From Tubulanus polymorphus (lineage: Eukaryota; Nemertea; Palaeonemertea; Tubulaniformes; Tubulanidae), in the NCBI RefSeq assembly GCF_964204645.1, contig NC_134036.1, positions 4,204,001 to 4,268,000 on the forward strand: a stretch of 64,000 nt of DNA. Reading direction: 5' to 3'. Under the pieces are notes generated by a model. The model worked only from the letters and a program-made list of their open reading frames with translations. It made no database searches and had not been told where the DNA came from. This document shows positions 12,077 to 23,498 of this stretch, one piece after another (positions within the stretch are counted from its first letter, which is position 1; every line of letters begins with the position of its first letter). The position numbers and the translations under genes are program-made.

Positions 12077-12526
12077 TCAACCTGTTAATCTAAACGAGCT
12101 GAAACAAGCCCTGGTATTATCTAACGCTTTTCTGAAAGTATCGATTTGTGTATACTGTTCATACTCCTCGTTGGTAAACGCGTTTTGGAAATTACATCTG
12201 TTCATACGCGTGGATATATATTTCACAGTTCTGACTATCCGAATACAGTCAACAACCTCACTGAACAGTTAAACGCTTTACACAGATACTGTACATGTTC
12301 AATCTGTAAAGAATTTTTTCTCTTGTTTAAAGCCAGTTCGATGGTAGTTTTAGAATTCAAATTGTGGCGCCTAATCACTGTATTTGCGCCGCTATCATTG
12401 GTTAAAGTTCCATCGTTCGTCGTACTTCCGGTCACTGTCCGTGCAGTTGATATTGAGTCTTGTGTGATCCGACGTGTAGCTGGTGGCTGTTTCTCCTTGA
12501 TTTGTTTGATTAATGTCTCAACCGTT
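12077..12526 (-). pseudogene. Minus-strand coding-like segment with one frameshift, product unknown
   Basis: Reading the minus strand, a CTTACAG acceptor ends at 12527 and an open frame runs from 12526 with TVETLIKQIKEKQPPATRRI and a Ser/Thr-rich stretch down to LCKAFNCS near 12265. There the frame shifts by one base and continues as VVDCIRIVRTVKYISTRMN, then NAFTNEEYEQY, to a stop at 12077-12079. Either this is a decayed gene, or an intron or assembly error hides the join. The family is not recognised. A competing plus-strand open frame (12146-12532) contains GYIFHSSDYPN, vaguely CUB-like, and a GTAAGT donor, so strand is not certain. Confidence 0.35.
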
Positions 12527-13260
12527 CTGTAAGTTTTCTATTTTCTATTGTACTACGTATTCACTATTCATTCTTCGTAAATTAATGCCACATTATCCCA
12601 GTTTATTTGAGAATCTAGAATTCAATTATTTCGAACATTGTAGCTTTTTTGTATTATAGACCATTTCTGAATGTCATTTAGAGCATCGTTCTTTGTATTT
12701 TCTATAGAAACGGCTTGGTATGACCAGAGGCAATTTGTTGTGAAATCTTTTCTGGCTGCTAAAATACACAATATCAATATCCCGACCAATTGTAAGTCTA
12801 TCTAATTACAGAACTGGGACCGGTTGCAAAGCAACGGCTTAGACTTAAAACCCAGTTTAAAACCAGCTTAGCAGCCAATCTAACAATCTAAGGCTACTCT
12901 TAAGATTATAGACCACTTTTGGAATCAAGCCATGAATGTGCAACCAGTCCCTGAATCTAAAGTCTGATTAGACCGCCATACAACGTTGGAACGGGGTTCA
13001 GGGACAAATTAAACCAGGGTAGTACAGGTACACAGGTTAACTGATTTTATCAGCAAATCGCCAGCATTCAAGTTAACTGATTTGACACATAAACGACTCC
13101 TCTACGCAGCCCCTCTTAAAGACAAAAACAAATGACGACAGTACCTCGAGTGTAATGTTTTCGAACATATAACACATTGAACCGGATCCAAGAAATTGAC
13201 TATAAGCTGCGACCGATCCAGACAGGTCCACGAAGAGCACGTGCTCCCTTTTGAAAAGAT
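12527..13260. other. Intergenic interval without recognisable features
   Basis: No gene or clear repeat is seen. In particular there is no 7TM sequence on the minus strand downstream of the LRR fragment at 13261-13521. Confidence 0.4.
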
Positions 13261-13521
13261 TCAGAAGTTTGGTAAAATATGAGACAACTCATTGTACGAG
13301 AGGTTGAGCATGCGCAGATAGACGAATGAAGAAAAGCTTGACGCTTTTAAAAGAATGCTGTTATTGGAAAACATCAGAACTCGAGTTGATATCGTGATTA
13401 GACCAGTAATATCTGTAAAATCTAGATTTCTACAGTCCACAGAATGACCTTGACATTGACAATGACTAGGGCACGTCACATTACAGAATGTCTCGTCATC
13501 AGTTGTATGTTTACAATGTCA
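13261..13521 (-). pseudogene. LRR-domain fragment of a third receptor copy
   Basis: The minus strand encodes the end of an LDLa repeat (ACAACTGATGACGAG matches copies A and B), then CPSHCQCQGHSVDCRN, the LRR N-cap and first LRRs up to SYNELSHILPNF, followed by a stop. Similarity breaks off at about 13261. The upstream side runs only to about 13521. There are no 7TM or further LRR sequences nearby, so this is a truncated, inverted duplicate. It keeps the N-cap cysteine (VDC) that copy B has lost. Confidence 0.7.
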
Positions 13522-14049
13522 AAGTCTGCCCTTTAATCCGCCCCCGATACACTCAAAATCCTAGATTTTACACGAAGTACAAATCACTTACTAGTAATCG
13601 AAATCAAGCACGACTATTTGTGTCCTAAAACCAAAAGTGCCTGTCGGTGGATCACTGCTGAAAATCAGAATTTCACTAAGGGTTTATGATAATTTTTGTA
13701 TCGCGTAGTTCATCTTTTACCCATGTAGATGTCGCTGATTATGACGTAATATGGGCTTCACGCTGAATTCAATAAAGAGCGAACAAAACAGATATAGAAT
13801 ATTTTGAAAATGTTACTGCGCGGTCGTTTTTAGAACGGAAGGAAGCAGAGGAAACAAGAAACATTATATTCTTCATCACCCCGGCCTACCTACTTATTGT
13901 ATATATAAAACGTTTAAAATGTTCTTGATTAATATAGTTAATCATTACGATTATTATCATAACATATATTATTATTCAAAAATTTAGAATCTTTGAACAA
14001 TGCTTTCTTATGGAAATAGATTGGACTGTTGTTTGTTTTTTTTTTCAAG
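13522..14049. other. Intergenic interval with one possible open segment
   Basis: Mostly featureless. A plus-strand open segment at about 13814-13930 reads FLERKEAEETRNIIFFITPA, preceded by TTTTTAG, and might be an exon belonging with 14050-14154; this is weak. Confidence 0.25.
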
Positions 14050-14154
14050 GAAAATGGTTTGAAGCTATCGTCGCGCGTGTTCCAGATGATGGTTGAAAGA
14101 CTCGAAGACCAAGTCGGCGTTGACTACGAGATATTATATCCGTCGTGGAACTAA
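14050..14154 (+). CDS. Putative terminal exon of an unidentified gene
   Basis: A strong acceptor (a run of T then CAAG, ending at 14049) is followed in phase 0 by ENGLKLSSRVFQMMVERLED, then QVGVDYEILYPSWN and TAA at 14152-14154. Composition is protein-like and the acceptor is good, but I find no convincing upstream exon and do not recognise the family. It lies about 500 bp upstream of the SAC3D1 start on the same strand, so it could be the 3' end of a compact neighbouring gene. Confidence 0.4.
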   Translation, partial: ENGLKLSSRVFQMMVERLEDQVGVDYEILYPSWN

Positions 14155-14539
14155 AACCCACAGATCGGTTACTCGAGACTACCCGTACCGACGCCGAATG
14201 TCTAATTAGATCTTGGGTTAGGCAAGGCTTGTATTTGAAGTTTAAACTGTTGCTTAGATCATCCAATATCCAAGATACTATATATATAAAAAGAATACTT
14301 GGATTTTGGATGATAAACCTGCACCGGCCCAAATCACCCCCCTGTGACGTGAGAATTTTTCGCAAGCTTTTAGAGAGTCCATAAAATGGTCTTAATTCGT
14401 AATTGTCGAGGGAAGTGTAATTAATTTACTGTACTAAGTTCTAGAATGGAATGTTAATTACAGAATAGTTTTTGGGAAAGCCATTTCGATTTCGGAAAAG
14501 CCCGCCAGAATTCAACGTTTGGTTCAATATAGTATTGCT

Positions 14540-14652
14540 TTTAATTGATTTTTTGTCGCGCGTCAGTCATTCTCAAGGTCGTCGAGCTGGACTGACGCGC
14601 TTCCGAAAAATAGATTGCCAAATTAAAAAGAATATCGCCGTTCAAAAAGACG
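14540..14652 (+). promoter_or_regulatory. Probable promoter/5' UTR region of SAC3D1
   Basis: Just upstream of the start codon lies an inverted pair, GCGCGTCAGTC (about 14557) and GACTGACGCGC (about 14590), in an otherwise AT-rich stretch. Its position suggests a proximal regulatory element, but no motif match is claimed. Confidence 0.3.
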
Positions 14653-17600
14653 ATGAGTGATGAAAATATGGACGAGTGCACGGTTACTGGAACCTGCATG
14701 AAAATGTGTCCTCTGTACGAAGTCAGATTGTAAGTAGAGTGAAGTTTAGGAGCTCCTTTCTACCTTGAAAGAAGTTAAAACTACAAAATTGCCGCTGCCT
14801 GCGCTGTTGTTGAGAAGTCTGCGTCACTTTTCTGTTTCTGTTTAGTGTTTGTGTATGCGTTGACGTAACCACTTCTCAATAATTTTCCATAATAATCTCG
14901 ATAATTTTGCCTTTTCTCTTTGAGCTACTGTCTGTCACACATGCTCTTCGTGCGACGTTTTGGTCCGTAATTTCGTTAATAATCGGTTGATCTGTAAATA
15001 TTAATTATGCATCAATTTGTTCAGTAAGGAATTTGCATTCAGAAATAAATCATGAACCGGCAGAAATTTGTTTGTGTTTTCTTCTATCAGCGATAGTTTA
15101 CCTAGCATACGCTCGCGTAATGCTGAAAAACGGCTTTCATGGCCCGTCACGTGGCGCCACCTACTGTATTTTGATATGCTAATGAGCAGGTGATGACGTC
15201 ACTGTAACGTTTCCGAGCGTCCGCGGAGCGGATTTATCAGCATTACGCGAGCGTATGCTGAGTAAACTATCGCTCATAAATGAAAACAAAAACAACTTAA
15301 GTGAAAATTGTTGTTTATTTCTGAATGCAAATTCCTCACTGAACAAATTGATGCATAATAAAGGTAGATAAACCGATTATTAACGAAATTACGGACCAAA
15401 ACGTCGCACGGAGAGTAGGTGTGACAGACAGTAGTTTAGTCTGAACAACCGACGACAGTCTTAATTTGTCAGTTTTTTGGTTTGGTTCGTTCGTTCGGTG
15501 TTTACTGTTTCAGTAGTGTGGAGTAGTAGTGTGGGTTAACAGGGCTTACAGTGGTCCTTCCTTTGGAAAAAGTTTGGACAAACATCATCTTTGGGTAAAA
15601 GTGCAGATCCGCACCTCTCCGCGTAAACGGTTCAATCAATTACATGAAATATCATTGTTTCAGATTCAAAATGTCATCAGCAATTCAGTACATTGCCATT
15701 GGCATTGGCTAATTTTTAGATATCTTCACTAGAGAGAGTAGAAAGATTTAAGCCTGGATTCTGTCATTCAGCAGATTGCGTCAATCACGAGAGGTGCGGA
15801 TCTGCACTTTTACCCATCTTTGTCCTTCTTTTTGACTCTGAAGTCCGTCCTTTTGATAAAACAGTGCTTCCGCATTAGATTTTTATGTATATTTCCTTTG
15901 CAATTTTGTCGCAAATTCAACTGTTGAACTGTTTTTTACTCAGGCCTGGTAATTCAATTGTCAGCAAAATTGAATATACAAGAAATTGTTATGGAATTAC
16001 CCATATGACTGGTCAACATGACTAGTATTCCAGTGAAGGCATTGCAAAAATGCTCCTTTATGGGCCCTCATTTTACAGGAAAGGACTTCTTTCCGAGTCA
16101 AAAAGTCCATCCTCCTTCCGTGTCAAAAAATTGCCAAAAAGTCGTTCTTAGTACTTCTTTTCACCCTGGCCTTACGACTGCACTGGAAACCCTGTTAATG
16201 TGGTTAGGAAGAAGGTTCTGAAGATCTAGAAAGAGCCCTAAACATTGTGTTTTTGTCTGAATTCTTTCAATAATAAATATTTAAGATTATTTAGAGTTCT
16301 GATTGTTCTTCGTTTTTTCCAGAAGGCAAAGGGAAGGCTTGTTGCATCCGTTCGAAGTGGTTCCCGGTACCGAGAAGAATAGAAGGTAAGCCCGAATGAT
16401 TGTAGGTCAGAGGGGAACTGCGACACCAAATGGTGGCCGAGCGCTAGGTTTTACCGTCGTCAAAATTAGTTCATCTATTTCAACATGATTTTTAGGCTTC
16501 GTAAATCTCACTAGACCCACCAAATATAGGCCTATATTAATTTCATTATCTCTCGATGATCGGTATATAGTTTTCATTGATTCAATTAAAATTTCTTGGA
16601 AACTGCAAACGAATCCTAAAAATAATTCTACTCATCAACACATTTATTGTGTGCCCAATTTCCGATGTTGGAAGCTGAGAGATAAAAGTTCATCGAAAAT
16701 GAACGTAGTTTTGACGCGCCTTATTCATACGCGCCATTCAGCTGGATGGCTGGTGTCTGGAGGTCCTCATTGCATCCGGCACCTTGAGCCTACCAATGCT
16801 ACTGTGGCGATTGAGGATTCCGCTTATGGCAAGCGAGGATTCGCCAGGTTCACTAGTAGTTAGCCTACTCGGTTTTCAGCGTTCGATTTCTTCTGCATTT
16901 CAGTTTAAGTTGAATGGACTTTTCTCCGGAGTAATTCAATTATTAATGAAAATGTTACCATCACAGTGAAGAAAAAGAAGTTGATGCATATTTGATGGTG
17001 CTCGTGATAATACATATGGATTCGGGAGCCGAAAATTGAAAATTGATTGAAATTTAACTAATTTTTCCGACTTGCAACTAAGTGCCCGATACGCCATCTG
17101 GGGGGATAACCGGTATTGCAGCTCCCCGTTGGATGCTGTCGCCCGATTTTTCAGCCAGTACTCAAACGTTTCAGTGATTTTGTCTTTTAGGCCGAGGGCG
17201 CATTCGAAGAATGTAGTTAAGTCGTACAGCCGATGCGCGGCGGGCCGCACCGACCCCGAACCGAAGCACCTGCGACCCCTACCCATGCTGGTGGATACCG
17301 TCGACTTCCTTCTAGAAAAGTACGTATCGCCCTTATTTCGATTTGCTCCTTGATTATGCAGATGGCGACACCGTCCACTACCCGCTAGATTAACTACTTT
17401 ACCCTACAGATGGCGGCACTGTTCGCTTCCCGCTAGATTGACGACTTAACCCTATAGATGGCAACACTGTCCATTGCCCGCTAGATTGACTACTTTACCA
17501 TATCAATGGAGGCACTAATAGGTTATCTTCTTAGACGGTGACATTGTCCACTGTTCGCCAGATTGACAAGTTTATCCTAGGGTTAAAAGGGTATAACAGT

Positions 17601-20600
17601 TTCCGGGAGATTTTGAATTAATTTTTCCTACCTGGGAATTCTGATTTATTTTCCTAAAAATTGAGGAAATGGTGTATTTTTCGCGTCAACTTGTTGTTGC
17701 TGGTGATCAAGGGCCAGAATGAAAGAAAAAGAGCCCGCACTGCGGATACTCAATCGCAGTATTTTCGGTCAGCAGTCGGGGAAAATAACTATCAGGGAAT
17801 TTCGGATCAAAAACTGATTCACGTTTCATAAATTATCGAATCGTCTATTTTTTTTCCTTGCAGAGTAGCGACGCGGGTCGACGCCTCGTGGGTCGACGTT
17901 TACGATTACGCGTTCGACCGGTTGCGAGCCGTTCGCCAGGACGCCGTTATCCAGCGATGCCGCGGCGCCGGCATGCAGCGCGCGCTCGAGAAAATCGTCG
18001 AGTTTCACGTTTACGCCGGGTACAGGTGAGCGGCATAGTTTTCTTACCATTCAACGTTGAATTATCACAGCGGCGTTCCTACAGCCCCTCGATTCCCTCA
18101 AAAAATCCTCAAATTCCAAAATTCAATTACGAGCGTATAAAACCCCTCAAATTATGAGTTTTAGCCCTTGGCCGTGCTAAAGTAAAATGATAGTAAACTG
18201 TTAGTCATTCAAATTCCGATAATGTGTCTTTTAGAAAATCTAACTTAGCACATATTTAAGGTTCACCCCTTCGAACAATGGTAGATATGTCCTTGTATTC
18301 CGCCAGCAGTTAGAAAATATTTACTCGAAGTTCATAGTTGGTCTTAAAAACACCCCTCAGTTTTTGGTGATAATAGTATGCCCTCCTCTAAGCCCCTCGA
18401 ATACTTAATAATTTGAAAATTGTGATCCCGTCCGAACCCTGTATCGAAACCTGGAAATGCTGGGGATGTCGTGAAAATTCCACCCCATCGTATTGTATAG
18501 CTTAAAGGCATCTACACTGCAGTGCCGTGTATTGTTACTTAATAAACATTGATTGTGTTTGACAGGTGCTGTCTTCTTTCGAAAGAGATAGCGACTAGTT
18601 ACTAATAACATCAATGCACCGCAATGCCGTGTACTTGTGAAGTCAAAACTGATTTATACGCCACGCTGAAAGGGTTATTGCGGAAGAAATGACGATAATA
18701 TTCGTTGAGATGTTTTTTCCTCGTTCCGTAGATTGTGCGAGGAGCCGCAGGCGCGGTTCGACCCGAAAATAAACGAAACGCACGCTCAGGAATGTCTGAA
18801 ACGATTGTTGCGACGGTACGAAGACGAGGGCGACCGCTGCGGTAACCGCGCGCGATTCGAGGCCGTCTACTTGCTGTACAATCTCGGCAGCTACGACGCG
18901 CTCGCTCACTGCTTACAACTACACGCCGATTTGAGGTTCGTAACGTTATCGTTTTAGAATTATCGAGGTTTTTTCTACGATGGATGGAATTCCGTCAACA
19001 GGGGCTGCAGTTGCTCGAGGTGTGGTTAAAGGTAACCGTTGGATAAATACAATAGTAACAATGAACTTTTAATTTCCACCATGTCAACTATCTTCTTGTT
19101 ACCTATAACCAACTTTTGAGCAAATGGCCCTACTGTTGTGTAAGATTTCTTTGTTAGGCTTTGATATCGTGAGTCTCCTAATCGGCCGCTTAATTTTGAA
19201 AACGCCGAGAAAAGTTGTAATCAGTTCATGTATGTAGCTGCCGGGTCTGTTATTGTCAGCTTTATCATGACTTCTAAAAAAAGTTAAGGGTAGATGGTCG
19301 GCCTGCAGGAACAAGGTATCAGCGTTTTTTTAGCCTCCTAGATGATTCAGTAGACTCTGTCTCCTGCTGCGGTAGAGTTGAGACTGGTAAAATTCTCCCC
19401 TGAGTTGTCGTCAAATACTGAGTAAGAGTTTGTGAAATACAGTAGACTCTGTCTCTTACTGCAGTTAAGTTAAGACTGGTAAAATTCTACTCTGAGTTGG
19501 TGTCAAATACTGAGTAAGAGTTAGTGAAATACAGTAGACTCTTGAATAGTGATCAGTTAATCTAAGATTGTTAAACTAATTCGAACTCTCGTATTTATTC
19601 TTACAGGAAATCGGATGTTGTTTGGTTGGCTTGGAAAATCAACATGGCGTATTTAGAGTGTAACTACGTGCGAATGTTCAGACTAGTCGACCGGCTCAAT
19701 CCGGTTTTACTATGCGCCTTCCATCGGCATTTAAACCATATTCAAAAGTAAGCAAATCTTTTATTGACATATTGTTAATAATCATAATTTTACTGAATCA
19801 TTTTAGTTAATGAAAATGAGAAGGTCGTCGATAGTCATAACTAAATCATGATTTTACTGAATTGTTGAAGTAATTGGGAAGAAATTCATCATAAGTACAA
19901 TATTAGTTAGTACCCTACAACTCCTTGATTCCTTGTAAACGCCTAAACCGAAAATTCTTTTTTCTAGGTGCTTGAAATACCTTTAGTTTTAGCAAAATGC
20001 CCTTCAATTTTGAGCAATTGGCAAATGTCCGTAGTTGTGCAGTAGACTACGCCTAAATGCGTACAGTTGGGACCTGGATATTTTCTTTACGTCTCAATTA
20101 GGTAGTTTCTGAATTAGAACCCGAGTTAACTAGTTTAATTAGGAGTAAGTGGTCCACTATAATTAAGGGTATAAAAATTAAGCGGGCAATTCCTTGAAAT
20201 TTGATATTTTTTTCTTTGAAAACTGTTTCCTGAAATATCCCGGAATGACCGATCCGTAGGGATCTGTTTATTTTCTTCTATTCTTCGACAAGTGCTTTCG
20301 TCCCAGTCTCCTCTGGACTTAACCTGTCAGTGCTACACCAACTCCGTAGTACCGTATAATGAATTTTAGGATTCACAAAACCAGATGCTTCTAGGGATAT
20401 GGGGGACATCCCCTCATATAAAGTCTGGCTACAATCGGCTTGCTCACTGGTTGGCACACCTCTATGTGATGCTAGTCTTCGTAATCTTGGCAAATTATGG
20501 GACCCTCTTGTTTTTTAAAGGGACCTGATTTCTTCAATTTCTTATTGGTTTTATATATACCGGTATATATATTTACAGATTTGCCCTGAAGAGAATGTCG

Positions 20601-20879
20601 TACGGTTTTCACAGCAATAACCTGCGCTATCCGGCGGCGCGCGCGGCGACGTTGCTGCACTTTGACGACGCGACCGCGGCGCGAGATGCCTGTCACCGAT
20701 ACGGCCTGACCGTCGCTGATGCGAAGGACGACGGCGTCGGCGGCGGAGAAATCGTGTTCCAGAAAGAAAGTTTTAAAGACGACGAAAATGCGGCGGCTTC
20801 GCGCTGGAACCTGCTGGAAAGTCGACTACTCAACGGATCTGCCGCTTACATGAAACCGATTTCGCAACCGAAGACCTGA
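14653..20879 (+). CDS. SAC3D1: SAC3 domain-containing protein 1 (SAC3D1/SHD1), seven exons
   Basis: Exons 14653-14729, 16323-16385, 17191-17319, 17864-18025, 18732-18935, 19607-19747 and 20579-20879 join in phase with GT-AG borders to 358 residues, close to the vertebrate protein. Exon 1 carries the family's N-terminal signature GTCMKMCP; exon 2 LLHPFEVVPG; exon 3 VKSYSRCAAG and LVDTVDFLLE; exon 4 the SAC3 core YDYAFDRLRAVRQD; exon 5 FEAVYLLYNLGS; exon 6 MFRLVDRLNPVL; exon 7 LKRMSYGF and a C-terminal EIVFQKESF motif. The SAC3/GANP family works in mRNA export and, for this member, at the centrosome in mitosis (known from vertebrates). Coding exons are markedly GC-rich against AT-rich introns. 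ATG 14653 is the first in frame. Introns are loaded with repeats: a foldback and a MITE in intron 1, tandem repeats in introns 3 and 5. Confidence 0.92.
14935..15434. mobile_element. Foldback element with arms of about 195 bp in SAC3D1 intron 1
   Basis: Left arm 14935-15126 and right arm 15237-15434 are inverted copies with small indels, beginning CTACTGTCTGTCACAC and ending at TACGCTCGCGTAATGCTGA. The inner 110-bp loop holds a palindromic TGACGTCA and GTGGCGCCACCTA, a CTCF-like core. No ORF for a transposase is present, so it is non-autonomous. Target-site duplication is not clear. Confidence 0.75.
15592..15816. mobile_element. MITE-like element with 28-bp terminal inverted repeats
   Basis: TGGGTAAAAGTGCAGATCCG at 15592 and the inverted copy ending in TACCCA at 15816 are perfect over 28 bp. 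The same TCTT flanks both ends, a candidate 4-bp target-site duplication. The 225-bp length and lack of coding sequence fit a MITE. It lies in SAC3D1 intron 1. Confidence 0.7.
17355..17580. repeat. Tandem repeat, about 54-bp unit, SAC3D1 intron 3
   Basis: Four degenerate copies share GCTAGATTGACTACTTTACC and a TAGATGGCRRCACTGTCC segment. The latter resembles a CTCF core in each unit. It is intronic and non-coding. Confidence 0.7.
19340..19550. repeat. Two copies of the 92-bp dispersed minisatellite, SAC3D1 intron 5
   Basis: Units contain TGAGTAAGAGTTTGTGAAAT and CAGTAGACTCTGTCTC and match the longer arrays at 27.9-28.5 and 29.0-29.5 kb. Confidence 0.8.
19910..20275. repeat. Dispersed degenerate repeat, SAC3D1 intron 6
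   Basis: It follows the order: CTCCTTGATTCCTTGTAAAC, AGCAAAATGCCC, a GCAATTGGCAAATG segment, an ACTACGCCTAAA segment, then TATCCCGGAATGACCGATCC. The same series recurs at about 21460-21900 and 22420-23045. Confidence 0.55.
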
Positions 20880-21153
20880 TACACGGTAAATCTTTTTTTC
20901 GATCGTCGGTTTATCGCGAACGGGTTCTCGGATTTCAGTTTTTATTTCGCGGAGAATCAATGATCTTTAGTTCACCGTTGATAAAACCACTCTGGTCGTA
21001 GAGGGCGATTTAGAATCTCACTAACGGATGAACGATGTGCTAACTATTTTCGGACCAAATCCTAATAATCATCTTGATAATGATTTTTGTTGATTTATTC
21101 GCTTATACAGCGAGCTTGAACTGTTATCGATCAGCGCGCTTGCATCGGTATGA

Positions 21154-21159
21154 AATAAA
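21154..21159 (+). terminator. Polyadenylation signal candidate for SAC3D1
   Basis: AATAAA lies about 275 bases after the SAC3D1 stop codon, the first canonical hexamer downstream. Confidence 0.45.
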
Positions 21160-21459
21160 CGCGAGTCGATAGAATAGTAATTTAGAACGCTTTCAGAATA
21201 GGTATTAAGTTTACAGCTGGCCAAGATTAGTCGCAAATTATGATGAATTTTCCTGAAGAAAAATTACGTCATTCGAATTCTTCTTAAAACATCAAAGCGA
21301 TGGATTTTGATACCTAAGATTCCGCAAGACAGGTGATATGTATGTAAGTGCCCTGTCGCCTATATTGCGCGCTTTCAGACTGGCTTAACTAGGCAACTTC
21401 TATCATGACTCCAAAGGAGAGATCTGTTGGTTGGTGCGTAAGCATATTAAATCTCCAGG

Positions 21460-21900
21460 ATTGCGCAGGGTCCCTACGACTCCTCGATTCCGTAAAAACT
21501 CTTTCTAAATGGAAGGCGCTTTCAAAGGTGATTGAAATTTTTAATTCGAGCAAAATGCCTGAAACACCTTTGAAACTCCTTCGATTTTTGCAAATAGGCA
21601 ATTAGAAATGTTTGTAGTTGTATGGAAACACTGGTACTGCAAGCACCAGGATTGGATTTGTCTTTACCCAATTAGGCGGTTACCGAATTAGAAACCAAGT
21701 TTAGGTAGTATATAGGATAAAAACTGCTCTTTCGAAACTGCCGAATTACCGGTTTACCGAGATAAACAGTACCGATTCAGGAGGAGTCTACGGTAATTTG
21801 GATATAGAATTGATGCAGATGCTTCTTTGAAATTTAAAATTTTCTCCTTGAAATCTCCTTATATCCAGCAATAGCCAATCTGTAGGCCGTAAAATTGTAA
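21460..21900. repeat. Dispersed degenerate repeat, second copy
   Basis: It carries GGGTCCCTACGACTCCTCGA, GAGCAAAATGCC, AAATAGGCAATTAGAAATG and a terminal block ending near TATCCAGCAATAGCC. It matches 22420-23045 and the intron 6 copy, and is non-coding. Confidence 0.55.
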
Positions 21901-22419
21901 AAGTGTATTTAAGGGAAAAAAATTAATTTTCGCGATATGTATTTTCTTTTGGCTATTTATTTATTTCTCTCTCATTATTCGATTATGTCAGGGTAATACT
22001 CGTAAACCTGAAATAGATCAAAATAATTCGTTGTAATGAATTTATATTGGTTCTTAAGAATTAAAATTCACCGGTTCCGAGGAAAACGAAAACATCTCAT
22101 CTCCGCTCGTTGATTATTGTGGCCGGTACAATTCGGAGTCGGATAATATTTGTTGAAATATTTCTCCAGCGCGCGCGAACTTAATCGGAGTAGTGGTCCT
22201 CACCCGGAGGGACTCATGAAGAAACCTAGTTAATGACGTATATGTGCCATCCTCTGAAAATATAATGAAGATAGATAACGTAGCACTAGGTCGCAAAAGC
22301 GGTGTTCGCTTCTGCACTTGCGCTGACCAGGGAGTCTTGCCAGACGTTCTAGTAATCGATATCTAGATCCTTCCACAAGCAATTATTCAAAAACCCTTTC
22401 AAAACGGAACATTTAAACA

Positions 22420-23045
22420 GGGTCCCTGACTACTCGATTCCTCGAAAACTCCTTCTAAACCAGAAATGTTTTTCAAGGTACTCGAATATCCTTGAATTCG
22501 AACGAAATGCCCAAAAGTCCTTGAAAACTCCTTGAATTTTGAGAAATAGGCAATTAGAAATGTTTGTACTGTAGTAGATAGACACTACGCCTAAAAAGCA
22601 GTTCGATTTCTTCGAATTAGAAACCAGGTTTTTAGAGGATAATGATTGCTTACAAAACCACTGAAATGCTTTTAAACATGTTTGAAACTCCGTCTATTCA
22701 AATATAATGCAAGAAGCTCCTTTGATTTTGAGAAATAGGCAATTAGAATCGTTTGAAGTTGTACAGGAGTTTACGTATAAATCCATCCAGGCGGAACAAG
22801 GATTTATTCTTGATCCAATTAGGTGCTTACCAAATCTTAGGTATATGTAGTGTATAGGATAAACATTTGCTTACAAAACTAATGAATTACCAGTTTACTG
22901 AGATAAATAGTACTGATTTAGGAGGAATCTACAGTAATTGGGATACTAAAATGATGCATTTACGCTTCCTCAAAACTTTTTGAAATTTTCTCACTGAAAA
23001 CTCGTCATATCCAGGATTGACCGATCGGTAGGGACCCGGTCCTGG
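22420..23045. repeat. Dispersed degenerate repeat, third copy, internally duplicated
   Basis: GGGTCCCTGACTACTCGATT starts the unit; GAGAAATAGGCAATTAGAA occurs twice (about 22540 and 22730), so part of the unit is repeated. It ends with ATTGACCGATCGGTAGGGAC, related to the tandem array at 26190-26660. Confidence 0.55.
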
Positions 23046-23478
23046 ACTATCTGGTCGTCGGTCATCACTCCTAGAGACCAGGAATTAAGCTCGATGACAA
23101 TGCTCTCGGTAATTCATAGCCACCCCACTCCCTGCGTATAATCAATAATACCACCGCGACAGGAGAATAAGCGTCAACGCGTGACGCACGGCAGCTGCTG
23201 TTCTGAATCACTGCTATACGCGATGCTGCCATCTATCGGCGAGTTGCTACAACCACGACAGAGATAAACAAGATGGAGGAGGGAGGCTGTTAGATGATGG
23301 ATAGTCTCGGCTAGTTATGAACGAAGCAACCGACTGAAAGGTTCGTACTTTAGACTGTCAAGCGGAAGAGATTTTCAATTAATTACTTCATCCATCTATT
23401 GATCCTTGGGTTCTAATCGCGAAATTAGGCCACGACCTAGTTTTCAGACGAGTAATTCAATTCTTAAAAGAAGAGTTG

Positions 23479-23498
23479 CTCTCTCTCTCTCTCTCTCT
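23479..23498. repeat. (CT)10 microsatellite
   Basis: Ten uninterrupted CT dinucleotides. Confidence 0.95.

Noticed and set aside
12146-12532. 128-codon plus-strand ORF with a CUB-like GYIFHSSDYPN
   Set aside because: Only about 15 residues resemble CUB, the rest is hydrophobic noise, and the minus strand reads better; kept only as a caveat.
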